From assembly GCA_014155875.1 (NCBI GenBank), contig JACEFZ010025059.1, positions 178,501-242,500 of the forward strand: DNA of 64,000 bases. Direction: 5' to 3'. The notes under the pieces are model-generated. The model made no database searches. It was not told where the DNA came from and saw only the letters and a program-made list of their open reading frames with translations. This document shows, piece by piece, positions 46,131 to 60,690 of the stretch. The position numbers were made by a program, and so were the translations under genes. The stretch's first letter is position 1; the number at the start of each line of letters is the position of its first letter. The stretch comes from Cepaea nemoralis. Its lineage: Eukaryota > Mollusca > Gastropoda > Stylommatophora > Helicidae.

Positions 46131-46896
46131 ACCTGAAACCGTTTTTTTTAAAACTATAGTTGAATTTATAATCTCAAGGCAGTTACGGAAAATTCAAATA
46201 AGACGATTTATCAGCCCATGGTACTTAATTAGTTAAGGTCGCGATACCCCATGAACAATAGTACCATTTTCCTGTACACAAGCGAGGCGTTTTGCCACAA
46301 GATATTGTTTACGCAGACAAATTAATCTGTCATTAAACCCCGGATCATATTCGGTATTAACGACTGTTTACAGGCAATACACGGTGATTCCGTTAAAATT
46401 AGCCGGAGAGTAAATATTTGCTAAGACATTACAAAGTGTCAAATAGAGATAGACACGGGTGTGGATAATACTGAAAAGTATCTTTCATCCGGATTTGTGT
46501 ACATAGTTTGGGAATGAGTAATTACTGTTGATGCTTCACACTGACTTGAGAGGGTTGGGCCCAGAAATTATTGAAATAATAAATGCGTCTGTCCGGGAAG
46601 GCCATTGATCTTGGCGACATCTAGAGAACGGCAACTCGGGTACTGAACGCCAACTGAAGCACTACATAAGTGCCCGTTGTTGACTTTAATAATGTGAGAA
46701 CAATCAATTCATTATACTACGTTGTCGCGGAAGCGTTGTGAGTGTACATTCGCCTTTCTTGCGTTTCTTGTGAGTTCAAATCATTCTTGATTTTTGGCTT
46801 TTTTATGATCATGTGGGTCCGTGGCCGATCTATATAATAGGTATAAGAACGCTGTCTAGAAGAGACAAGGTGATGTTGACAACAAAATCGCTTGAA
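46131..46896. other. Unassigned region
   Basis: No gene or repeat was recognised. Confidence 0.4.
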
Positions 46897-47178
46897 TGTC
46901 GCTTTTTCTCCTTCTCCTTCTTCTCTTTCTCCATCTTTTTCCCCTTCTTCTCCTCCTTCTCCTCCGCATTATCCTCCTCCTTCTCCCCCTTCTCCCCTTT
47001 TCCCCCTTCTTCTCCTCCTTCTCCTCCGCATTATCCTCCTCCTTCTCCCCCTTCTCCCCCATTTCCCCTTTCTTCTTCTTCTTCTTCTTCTTCTTCTTCT
47101 TCTTCTTCTTCTTCTTCTTCTTCTTCTTCTTCTTCTTCTTCTTCTTCTTCATCATCATCATCATCATCATCATCTTCT

Positions 47179-47225
<47 letters not shown>

Positions 47226-47289
47226 TTCTTCTTCTTCTTCTTCTTCTTCTTCTTCTTCTTCTTCTTCTTCTTCTTCTTCTTCTTCTTCT

Positions 47290-47336
<47 letters not shown>

Positions 47337-47414
47337 TTCTTCTTCTTCTTCTTCTTCTTCTTCTTCTCTTCTTCTTCTTCTTCTTCTTCTTCTTCTTCTT
47401 CTTCTTCTTCTTCT
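46897..47414. repeat. Long (TTC)n/CT-rich tract
   Basis: Imperfect CTC/TTC repeats from about 46897, containing a 57-bp near-direct duplication around CGCATTATCC, then almost pure TTC with a short ATC island at about 47150-47173. Long low-complexity frames on both strands are artefacts. Confidence 0.95.
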
Positions 47415-47660
47415 TTTGTGGGGATGGGTGGAGGATGTGTGCGTGTGGGTGGGGAAATGTGTGAAGGTGGGGGATGTGTGGTGGGTGATGGATGAGTAGA
47501 TGCATGCATGTGTTCCTTGGTTTGTGTATGGGTGGATGGGGATGTGTGGTGGGGGGGGATGTGTGGTGTGTGGGAGATGTGTGTGTGTGGGTGGGGAGAT
47601 GGTGTATGTGGGGGACACGCGGGTGGATAGGGTATGTGTGGGTGGGTGGGTGGGGGATTT
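47415..47660. repeat. G/T-rich GGTG/GTGTG tract
   Basis: Quasi-repetitive GTGTGG/GGGTGG sequence with only short frames. It includes a GGGTGGGTGGGTGGGGG run at 47640-47656. Confidence 0.85.
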
Positions 47661-47749
47661 GTCTCATAACATTGTAACATGCATTCTTTATGTTTACAAT
47701 ATTCATTTCACAATGTGTTTTTTTTTCCTATGTGAATGCACTATGCATT

Positions 47750-47975
47750 GATGAACGAAAGATGAGTGATTGGAAGGGCCGAATGTAAGACGGGCCTGCT
47801 TGCCCAATTTGTTACCCTTTGAAAATAAAGTTCGTTCGTTCGTTCGTTCGTTCGTTCTTCTTCTTGTTCTTCTTGTTCTTGTTCTTGTTCTTGTTCTTCT
47901 TCTTCTTCTTCTTCTTCTTCTTCTTCTTCTTCTTCTTCTTCTTCTTCTTCTTCTTCTTCTTCTTTTTGCATCTAA
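47750..47975 (+). mobile_element. Probable LINE 3' UTR with (TTCG)n and (TTC)n tail
   Basis: GGGCCTGCTTGCCC, a potential hairpin, is followed by GAAAATAAAGTTCG, then TTCG repeats at 47829-47860, then (TTC)n to 47970. A hairpin, AATAAA and a tetranucleotide tail are typical of LINE 3' ends, but no coding part remains. Confidence 0.5.
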
Positions 47976-48429
47976 TCTCTAAGCGAAACATATGGTCCCA
48001 ACCAAATCACGCCTTATTCCTTGCTATTTTCTGCAACTTCCATGTCCTCTCGATATTATTCATCTCTGTTCTCTAACTCTATTCTCACCGTGGATTTGGT
48101 TCTCCCACTATTTCTTTTGCTCTGTGGGTTTCAGCTGGAAAGCTTACATTAGTAGGTGTTCTCAATATGAGTCCTGTCCGAATCTAGCGTCTTTTCCCTC
48201 ACTGGACTCGACTCGGTTCTCTCTACGAGCTCCACATTGGTGATTCTGTCTTATCATTTTAGTCCTTTATATTCTGTGCATGCAGAAGTGAATGAATGTT
48301 GAATGTATTTGTTTTAATACCTCTGCGTGTTTCTCGTTAAATAGCATACGTTTGATACTAGATTTACTTTCTTCTGCCTTTTACACATTTCCTAGTGCTT
48401 TAATAGTTCATCTCGCTTTTTGTTTTATG
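47976..48429. other. Unassigned region
   Basis: Nothing recognised. Confidence 0.35.
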
Positions 48430-49150
48430 AATCCACACCTTGAAGTGAAGTTTCAGCACGGGAGATCGAGTTACTAATTGCTTGATTTATTCTCAGTATA
48501 TTTGTCATGGCCCTATTAATTTTAGATCTAATTGGTGTGACCTCCCGCCACGTGTGATTAATTTGCCTTGTATCTGATTTCGTAGATCGGAACAAAGCCA
48601 AGATCATTAAGATGCTTTGTGAGAGTCCATCAAACTATATTCCTGGCAGTATCCGTCGTTTACCTTCGTAATCCAGTTTCTATTCAGATAAACATAATAC
48701 ATGTGACAAAACCATCACTGTCGCACTCATGTTCTTATTTTAAACATACTCTTTAGTTTTCCCTCGTGAATAAATTACATTGTATGCCTGTATGTTGCTT
48801 TGATTAATTTAATGATCTTCTGTACAATTCTGTATTGTCGGATTAGTTTCAAAAGGGATTCCCTATTAATGTTGTCGAACACCTTTTCCGTAATTGACAA
48901 ATCCAATATAAAACAGCGAATTCATTTCAATGTTTTTGTTATAATATGTAATCTGGCCATATGGTTCGTGCACGATGTTTCTGGTAAATGACTGCCTGTT
49001 CAGTCCTAAGATCTTTGTCAATGGCCTCTTTTAAACTCTCTGGAATGATCCTACTTAATTAATATTTTACAGTGAACTGGCAATATTTTTTTTAAAAATT
49101 ACTTTTGCATTCCTACTGGTTTATTTTTGTTAAATTCACCAGACAGATTC
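48430..49150 (-). pseudogene. Decayed RT N-terminal fragment
   Basis: On the minus strand, scattered blocks resemble the early RT region of LINEs: a RIIPESLKEAIDKDLRTEQA-like stretch near 49010-49060, a segment resembling the FVDFxKAFD block near 48880-48920, and a region before it with RSKINRAMTNILRINQAI near 48490-48540. Every frame is broken. It may be the upstream part of the LINE-F copy at 49182-49960, or independent. Confidence 0.4.
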
Positions 49151-49181
49151 ATCTTCGAGACTGCTAAATAATGTGCGCAGT

Positions 49182-49960
49182 TCTTCTTCTTTCGTTCGCT
49201 TGAAATATGTCTATAACTGCGATGTTGTCTCTTGTATGAATTTAACTGTCTTTTTTAGTTCACTCAGCGGTCCATAGAGTTTATCTTCCACTGTCGTCTC
49301 TCTAGGCCAGAAGGTTTGCCTAGATATGTTGTAATATGGGCAGTCTTGGAGTATGTGCTCTGTTGTCTGCGACGCCAATCAACATGTGCACATGGCTGTT
49401 TCACCAATCTTGAATTTTGTATACATGTGGTAATCTATTGTGTCCTGTTCTGAGGCGCAGAATAATGACTTGTTCTGGTCTGTCCATAATGTGGTAGTCA
49501 TCTTGAGCAGGTTTTGGTGTCTTTCTGTCTGATTTGATCATTCTTTTCTTTTGGTGGTATGTAACGGACACATCAGGCTGTTCTTCTTTTGTTCCTTCCT
49601 TAGCCAATCGATCAGTTCTGTCGTTTCTAAGTATTCCACAGTGGGATGATATCCTCTGTATGGTAACCTTACGCTGACTGCTAAGTTCAGAAAGTAGTGT
49701 CCTTAGTACTGGCAATTTTTCAGACAGGAGCGCCTTGAGTACTGATTTTGCATCTGTCAATACACCACAGGTTGTGTACCATAGCTGTTATTTGGCAATT
49801 TCTCTGTTGCTATCTTGATTGCCTCAATTTCAGCATCATAGTTATGGCAGTACTTTCCTGTTGGTACTCTGGCCGTGTCCCTAGAATTATTTGGGTATTC
49901 TATGTACATGTGCGCAGTTGTTCTGTAGAGATATTTATATTGGCTTTTATGTTATAGCTT
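49182..49960 (-). pseudogene. LINE-F copy 2, RNase H C-terminus
   Basis: A minus-strand 3' fragment. 49401-49760 reads TDAKSVLKALLSEKLPVLR and then ISSHCGILRNDRTDRLAKEG, the C-terminal part of an RNase H type I domain with its His and Asp; the usual GNE is altered to RND. TYHQKKRM and MDRPEQVIILRLRTGHNRL follow, matching 17726-18142. After a frameshift near 49400 the Cys-rich stretch continues (ACWRR-like, then QTTEHILQDC-like). The 3' end is TTTCAAGCGAACGAAAGAAG with a short AAG tail at 49182-49203. Confidence 0.75.
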
Positions 49961-50059
49961 CTTTTGGAATACCATCTGGACCAGCAGCTTTCTCATCCTA
50001 CATGAGGTTGATAGCTTGATTTATTATGTTTTTAAAAAAATATTTAAATGGTTTCTCAC

Positions 50060-50215
50060 AGTTTACATCCGGCTCCACTTCTGTCGGCTGGATACAAAAT
50101 GTTGCAATTTCTCTGCAAGACGTTGCATTCAACTCCAAGATGATATTCTAGGGAATTTTACTTTCAGTAGTTTGCATTTACTTTCTGAACGAGAAGTAAA
50201 CGTTAAAGTCCAACT
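50060..50215 (-). mobile_element. SINE-1 body
   Basis: The minus strand reads CGTTCAGAAAGTAAATGCAA, ACTACTGAAAGTAAAATTCC and AACGTCTTGCAGAGAAAT, a diverged match to the SINE-1 body. Confidence 0.55.
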
Positions 50216-50264
50216 GATCGGTGTGTAGAATGAACTGACTACCTTGCCTTCAGCATACTTCGGA

Positions 50265-50505
50265 ATAGAAATGGAGACTGGGCTAGGCTAAGATTTCTGT
50301 AACTACCACTAAAGAAATGGAGACTGGGCTGGGCTAAGGTTTCTGTAAACACCACTAAAGAAATGGAGACTGGGCTAGGCTAAGGTTTCTGTAACTACCA
50401 CTAAAGAAATGGAGACTGGGCTGGGCTAAGGTTTCTGTAAACACCACTAAAGAAATGGTGACTGGGATGGGCTAAGGTTTCTGTAAACACCACTAAAGAA
50501 ATGGA
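50265..50505. repeat. 46-bp minisatellite, left block
   Basis: About five units containing GGCTAAGGTTTCTGTAAACA and CCACTAAAGAAATGGAGACT, with a period of 46 bp (50309 and 50401 are two periods apart). The same unit, in the same orientation, forms the block at 55748-56270. Confidence 0.9.
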
Positions 50506-51128
50506 TAAAACTAGGTGGAACTGCGGTAAAGCTGTGAAAGTGTAAACAATATAAAATGACACAAAGTAGTGCAGCTTTATATAACAGAGGTAAGACACAA
50601 CAGGACGTTGCGGCGATTAGCCTTTATCAGCAAACAAACATATTCACAAACACAACATATAGTCAAGGAGATCTCCTGTGACTACACCAGAAGGTGACGA
50701 CAGGACGAGAAGAACAAGAGCATGGAAAAATGAAAGCAATGAAGAGAAAATGAGAATTGAAATAAATGTTAATTGAAAAAAATGTTAGTTGAAGAAACTG
50801 TAACTGAAAAAAAAAAATTTTAATATAGAAAATGTTCATACTCACCTCACAGTTCAGACCTGTAAGCAACTCAGAAAATCTCCGATGTATTCTTATACCC
50901 GGCGCTAGGTGTTACGGTTTAGTGAGCACATAGAAGGAAGGAGGCGGGGCAGGATGGCAGCACGGTAACTGGTCTGGTAAGGGTATCTGAGCAATCACAG
51001 TGGATGTACTAGAGAAGCATGAGGCGTGCAAGATTGATTGTGGTACTAACCAAAACCCCATTATTTGCTTCTTTATGTTATTATAGGGGCGAGTCTTAAA
51101 GTCTGGGTAGAATGATATGCGTGAACGC
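50506..51128. other. Unassigned region
   Basis: No gene was seen between the minisatellite and the (CATA)n tract. Confidence 0.4.
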
Positions 51129-51713
51129 ACATACATACATACATACATACATACATACATACATACATACATACATACATACATACATACATACATACAT
51201 ACATACATACATACATACATACATACATACATACATACATACATACATACATACATACATAAATACATACATACACACACACACACATACATACATACAT
51301 ACATACATACATACATACATACATACATACATACATACATACATACATACATACATACATACATACATGCATGCATGCATGCATGCATGCATGCATACAT
51401 ACATACATACATACATACATACATACATACATACATACATACATACATACATACATGCATGCATGCATACATACGTACGTACGTACATACATACATACAT
51501 ACATACATACATACATACATACATACATACATACATACATACATACATACATACATACATACATACATACATACATACATACATACATACATACATACAT
51601 ACATACATACATACATACATACATACATACATACATACATACATACATACATACATACATACATACATACATACATACATACATACATACATACATACAT
51701 ACATACATACATA
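51129..51713. repeat. (CATA)n microsatellite, 585 bp
   Basis: Tetranucleotide repeats with islands of CACA, GCAT and GTAC variants near 51272-51290, 51368-51392 and 51456-51485. Frames through it are artefacts. Confidence 0.97.
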
Positions 51714-55747
<4,034 letters not shown>

Positions 55748-56270
55748 TGCCACTAAAGAAATGGCGATTGGGCTAGGCTAAGGTTTCTGTAAACACCACT
55801 AAATAAATGGAGGCTGGGCTAGGCTAAGGTTTCTGTAACTACCACTAAAGAAATGTAGACTGGGCTGGCCTAAGATTTCTGTAACTACCACTAAAGAAAT
55901 GGCGATTGGGCTGGGCTAAGGTTTCTGTAAACACCACTAAAGAAATCGAGACTGGGCTGGGCTAAGGTTTCTGTAACTACCACTAAAGAAATGGAGACTG
56001 GGCTGGGCTGAGCTAAGGTTTCTGTAACTACCACTAAAGAAATGGCGATTGGGCTGGGCTAAGGTTTCTGTAAACACCACTAAAGAAATGGAGACTGGGC
56101 TGGGCTAAGGTTTCTGTAACTACCACTAAAGAAATGGAGACTGGGCTGGCCTAAGATTTCTGTAACTACCACTAAAGAAATGGAGGTTGGGTTGGGCTAA
56201 GGTTTCTGTAAACACCACTAAAGAAATGAAGACTGGGCTGAGCTAAGGTTTCTGTAAACACCACTATAAG
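55748..56270. repeat. 46-bp minisatellite, right block
   Basis: About eleven units of the same 46-bp repeat as 50265-50505, beginning exactly where the last partial unit of the inverted repeat ends. Confidence 0.92.
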
Positions 56271-56279
56271 TAGAATAAA

Positions 56280-56376
56280 CATGCTAAAAATAAAATAAAA
56301 TAAAAAATAAAATACATACACATCCCTGGGATGTGTATGTATTTTATTTTTTATTTTATTTTTTATTTTTAGCATG
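56280..56376. repeat. Near-perfect 97-bp palindrome
   Basis: The left arm runs CATGCTAAAAATAAAATAAA to ATACATACACATCCC and the right arm returns GGGATGTGTATGTAT to ATTTTTAGCATG, with essentially no loop and one or two mismatches in the A/T runs. It lies 20 bp from the 3' end of LINE-D copy 2. Confidence 0.92.
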
Positions 56377-56398
56377 GTTATTCTTCTTATCTTCTTCT

Positions 56399-58438
56399 TT
56401 AGCGTTCCGAGCCATTGAGGTTCTTTGCTGCAAATACAATCCGTCTCCATTCGTCTCTCTGGTGGACCTTCTCTTGCCAGTCGTTGATTCCAAGTGCTTG
56501 TAGGTCTGTACATGTATTATCTCTCCACCGCCTTCTTGGTCTACCTCGGGGTCTACGATCATTTATTTCCTGAGTGTAAGCGAGTTTTGTTTCCCTATTA
56601 TCTTCCATTCTTTCTATATGCCCCAGCCATTGTAGTCTATTAGCCTTCATGATACCAGTGATTAGCGGGGACTTAAACAGATCATAAATGTCTTTGTTAC
56701 TTCTTCTTTTCCACTCTCCACTTTGTGTATCCCTAATGGGTCCAAAGATGCGTCTTAAAATTTTGTTCTCAAAGGTTTGTAACAAGGCTTCGTCTCCTTT
56801 CGTTGTACTCCAGGTTTCAGAGCCATACAGCACAACTGGTCTGATCAGTGTTTTGTATATTGTGATTTTGGTGTTACGAGATAGCGCCTTTGATTTTAGT
56901 AGATGTTGTAGTGCATAGTATATCTTATTTCCAGAGTTGATTCTAGCTTGTATTTCTTCCCTTATGATGTTGGAGCAGTTGAAGATTGTACCCAGGTATT
57001 TGTATGTTTCCGTTCTTTTAATGGTCATATCATCTATTTGTATGTGGCCAGAGTTTCTAGCCATTCCGTCTCTTGAAATTACCATATATTCTGTCTTATC
57101 TTGGTTGATAACCAGCCCCATCTGTTGGGCTTTTCCCTTTAAGTGAGTCAATATTTCCAATGTCTTTTGTTCACTTTGCCCTATAATATCTATATCATCT
57201 GCATAACCAAGCAGCTTGGATGTTCCTCCAATATCACATTCCTCCTTTACCTTCCTTACAACTTTCTCTAGAGCCAGATTGAAGAGTAGCGGCGATAGTG
57301 CATCACCCTGTTTCAAGCCAGATGTTATTTGGAAGGGGTCTGATTTCCTGCCTTTATATGTTACTATATTATAAGTATCTTCCATGCATAGTCTGGTCAT
57401 GTTGATTAACTTCCTTGGTATTCCAAATTCCTGCATAGCATTCCATAGACTATTCCTATGGACACTATCATAAGCCTTTTTAAAATCCACAAAAATGTTA
57501 TGGAGATCTCTTTTATATTCCCAATTTTTCTCGGCTATTTGTCGTAAGATAAATATCTGATCTATTGTTGATCTGTTTTGTCTAAAACCCGCCTGGTAGT
57601 CACCTAATATGTCTTCTGAATATGGTTTTAGTCTATTTAGTAATACTGCGGATAGTATCTTATAGCTTGTGGACAGTAGTGATATTCCTCTATAATTTCC
57701 ACATTGGAACTTGTCTCCTTTCTTAAAGATAGGTATCAATAATGACTCTTTCCAGTCATGGGGTAATTCTTCTGTCCTCCAGATTTTTATTATTAGTTCG
57801 TATAGCTTTAGATGTAATGCATGGCCACCTGCCTTTATAAATTCAGCAGCAATTCCATCAGTCCCAGTTGCCTTATTGTTTTTAAGTCGTGTGATTACAT
57901 ATAGGATTTCTTCAAATGTAGGTTCTTCAATTTGTGGTTCGCATGTTAGAACCTCTTCCTGTGGGAAAATGTTACTTGGAGCTTCACAATTTAGTAATTC
58001 AATAAAATATTCTTTCCATGTGTTGCACATTTCCTCATTGGTATTTATCATATTCCCATTTTTGTCTTTTAAACCATATGTGTTTTGTTGGTGCCCTCGT
58101 TTCATTGACTTCAGTTCTTTAAAAAATTTTCTGGATTCATTTTTCTGGTGATTAGTTTCCATATCTTTGATTATATTACTCATATATTCTCGCTTCTGCT
58201 GTCTGACTATTTTTGTAGCCTCTTTACATTCATTTCTATAATGCTCTTCCTTTTGGATGTTATTGATGTCATTTAACCATACATGTCTGGCATTCTTCTT
58301 CCTAATGACAGCTTCTTCACATTTTTGATTGAACCATCTGTTCTTTCTATGCGTGGTTAACACACCGAGACATTCTTCTGCGGTAGACTGAATTGTATTC
58401 TTGATGTTCAACCAAGTTTGGTCAACGCTTTCCTCCAA
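56399..58438 (-). CDS. LINE-D reverse transcriptase, 679-codon open frame
   Basis: A single open frame covering linker and RT. The frame continues open upstream of 58438 to about 58600, so the first codon given is not a real start. RT motifs in order are NKATGTDGIAAEFIK, WKESLLIPIFKKGDK, YRGISLLSTSYKILS, AGFRQNRSTIDQIF, DFKKAYDSVHRNSLW, SGLKQGDALSPLLFNLALE and the catalytic YADDIDII (YADD at 57194-57205). They continue with LVINQDKTEYMVISR, YKYLGTIFNCSN, LYGSETWSTTKG, LQWLGHIERMEDNRETK and RPRGRPRRRWRDN, ending LNGSER. RT appears catalytically intact, but the endonuclease is truncated and out of frame, so the element is not autonomous. It would act in the nucleus on element RNA if expressed. 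Copy 1 (43166-44342) is its close relative. Confidence 0.85.
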   Translation of the reverse strand: MEESVDQTWLNIKNTIQSTAEECLGVLTTHRKNRWFNQKCEEAVIRKKNARHVWLNDINNIQKEEHYRNECKEATKIVRQQKREYMSNIIKDMETNHQKNESRKFFKELKSMKRGHQQNTYGLKDKNGNMINTNEEMCNTWKEYFIELLNCEAPSNIFPQEEVLTCEPQIEEPTFEEILYVITRLKNNKATGTDGIAAEFIKAGGHALHLKLYELIIKIWRTEELPHDWKESLLIPIFKKGDKFQCGNYRGISLLSTSYKILSAVLLNRLKPYSEDILGDYQAGFRQNRSTIDQIFILRQIAEKNWEYKRDLHNIFVDFKKAYDSVHRNSLWNAMQEFGIPRKLINMTRLCMEDTYNIVTYKGRKSDPFQITSGLKQGDALSPLLFNLALEKVVRKVKEECDIGGTSKLLGYADDIDIIGQSEQKTLEILTHLKGKAQQMGLVINQDKTEYMVISRDGMARNSGHIQIDDMTIKRTETYKYLGTIFNCSNIIREEIQARINSGNKIYYALQHLLKSKALSRNTKITIYKTLIRPVVLYGSETWSTTKGDEALLQTFENKILRRIFGPIRDTQSGEWKRRSNKDIYDLFKSPLITGIMKANRLQWLGHIERMEDNRETKLAYTQEINDRRPRGRPRRRWRDNTCTDLQALGINDWQEKVHQRDEWRRIVFAAKNLNGSER

Positions 58439-58572
58439 AGGGTTTTGCAGAGTTTCAAGTTTACATTTTATTTCATCTGTAAATTTCTCTTTGACTGTAA
58501 TGTCTTGCAGTTTTTCTCTGTTATATGTTGGGTGTAATCTTTGTAATTTAGTATAGAAAGTTCTCTTAAGTT

Positions 58573-58899
58573 TTATTTTAAATTTGCTCCAACGAGGGAG
58601 TGGTCACTGTGGCACTCAGCTCCTCTATAACTTCTGACTTGCTGTATGTTTGATGCATTTCTGTTGTTAATTAAAATGTGATCTATTTGATTATAGGTTC
58701 TCTTGTCACATGATTTCCAAGTTTGTTTGTGTATATCCTTTCTTTGTAGTCTGGTACTGCTAATCTGCAGTCCTTTGGCTTCTGCCAGGTTGATGACTCT
58801 CCACCCATTATCATTTGAAGTTGTATGTAGGCTTTCCATACCAGCCACTTTTTTATTAGTTTGCTCTTTACCTATTTTTGCATTGAAGTCTCCCAGCAC
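58573..58899 (-). pseudogene. LINE-D endonuclease, C-terminal half
   Basis: Reads LGDFNAKIGKEQTNKK, TYNQIDHILINNRNAS and GAECHSDHSLVGANLK, the second half of an EEP endonuclease with the catalytic SDH. A stop follows at about 58573. The RT-linker frame is shifted relative to this one near 58590-58610, so one indel separates the domains. The N-terminal half with the metal-binding Glu is absent. Confidence 0.8.
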
Positions 58900-58939
58900 A
58901 ATCAGGATGTCCTGTTTGGGGGTTTCTTCTTATAGTGGA

Positions 58940-59200
58940 GGAAAATTCATTGGCGGATAATGAATAAAGTAGTGTCTCGTGACACACATATTTAAAAAAA
59001 AAAATAAAAGTATATTAATGTAAAAGTTGGACCACATACTGTTTCTTGCATTGATAATATTGGAATGTCTAATTGGTCGAGTCTCGTGATAGACTTTTTC
59101 TTGTGTTGGTATGTCTAACTAGTCGAGTCTCGTGATACACATTTTCTTGTGTTGGTAATTTGGGATGTATAGCTGTCGAGTCGCGTGATACACTTTTTGA
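58940..59200. repeat. About 60-bp tandem repeat, few copies
   Basis: Three to four diverged units with GTCGAGTCTCGTGATACAC and TTTTTCTTGTGTTGGTA. Confidence 0.75.
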
Positions 59201-59204
59201 TTAT

Positions 59205-60690
59205 TGGTACTAGTGTTTGTGATTTTTGATGTGAGTGTTTGTGGTTGTTGGTATGAGTGTTTGTGATTTTAGGTATGAGTGTTTGTGATTGTTGTTATGA
59301 GTGTGTGAGTGTTAGTATAAGTGTTTGTGATTGTTGGTACGAGTGTTTGTGATTGTTGATATGAGTGTTTGTGATTGTTGGTATGAGTGTTTGTTAGTGT
59401 TGGTATGAGTGTTTGTGATTGTCGGTATGAATCGTTGTGATTGTTGGTATGAGTGTTTGTAATTGTTGATAGGAGTGTTTGTGATTGTTGGTATGAATGT
59501 TTGTAATTGTTTGTATGAGTGTTTGTGATTATTGGTATGAGTGTTTGTGATTGTTGGTATGAGTGTTTGTAATTGTTGGCACGAGTGTTTGTGATTGTTG
59601 GTGTGAGCATTTGTAATTACTGGTAGGAGTGTTTGTGATTGTTGGTGTGAGCATTTGTAATTACTGGTAGGAGTGTTTGTGATTGTTGGTGTGAGTGTTT
59701 GTGATTGTTGGTATGGGTGTTTGTGATTGTTGGTATAAGTGTCTGTGATTGTTCTATGAGTGTTTGTAAGTGTTGGTATGAACGTTTGTGATTACTGATA
59801 TAACTGTTTGTGATTGTTGGTATGAGTGTTTGTGATTGTTGGTATGAGTGTTTATGATTGTTGGTATGAGTGTTTGTGAGTGTTTATATGAATGGTTGTG
59901 ATTATTGGTATGAGTGTTTGTGAGTTTTGGTATGAGTGTTTGTAATTGTTGGCATGGGTGTTTGTGATTGTTGGTATGAGTGTTTGTAATTGCTGGTAGG
60001 AGTGTTTGTGATTGTTGGTATGAGTGTTTGTGATTGTTGGTATGGGTGTTTGTGATTGTTGGTATAAGTGTGTGTGATTGTTAGTATGAGTGTTTGTGAT
60101 TGTTCTATGAGTGTTTATGAGTGTTTGTATGAATATTTGTGGTTGTTGTCATGCGTGTTTGTGAGTGTTGGTATGAGTATTTGTAATTGTTGGTACGAGT
60201 GTTTGTGAGTGTTGGTATGTGTGTTTGTAATTGTTGATAGATGTGTTTGTGATTTTTGGTGTGAGTGTTTGTGATTGTTGGTATGAGTGTTTGTGAGTGT
60301 TGGTATGAGTGTTTGTGATTGTTGATATGCGTGTTTATAATTGTTGGTACGAGTGTTTGTGATTGTTGGTATGTGTGTTTGTGATTGTGGATATGCATAT
60401 TTGTTAGTGTTAGTATGAGTGTTTGTGATTGTGAGTATGAGTGTTTGTGAATGTTTGTATGAGTGTTTGTGATTGTTGGTATAAGTGTTTGTGAGTGTTG
60501 GTATGAATGTTTGTGATTGTTGGAATGAGTGTTTGTAAGTGTTGGTATGAGTGTTTGTGATTGTTGGTAGGAGTGTTTGTGAGTGTCATTATGAATGTTT
60601 GTGATTGTTGGTATGAATGTTTATGAGTGTTGGTATGAGTGTTTGTGAGTGTTGGTATGAGTGTTTGTGATTGTTGGTATGAATGTTTGA
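59205..60690. repeat. 22-bp minisatellite, about 1.5 kb
   Basis: Roughly 65-70 units of TGTTTGTGATTGTTGGTATG plus AG, with many point variants and a few short units. The Thr/Asn/His-rich minus-strand frames follow from the repeat. Confidence 0.95.

Larger units (their letters stand above)
56395..58930 (-). mobile_element. LINE-D copy 2, 5'-truncated in the endonuclease
   Basis: A minus-strand element with a 3' end at about 56395 in a short GAA-rich tail. It includes a complete RT part, the linker and the second half of the endonuclease. It starts abruptly at about 58930 within the endonuclease (just before LGDFNAKIG), a typical 5' truncation. Confidence 0.85.
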
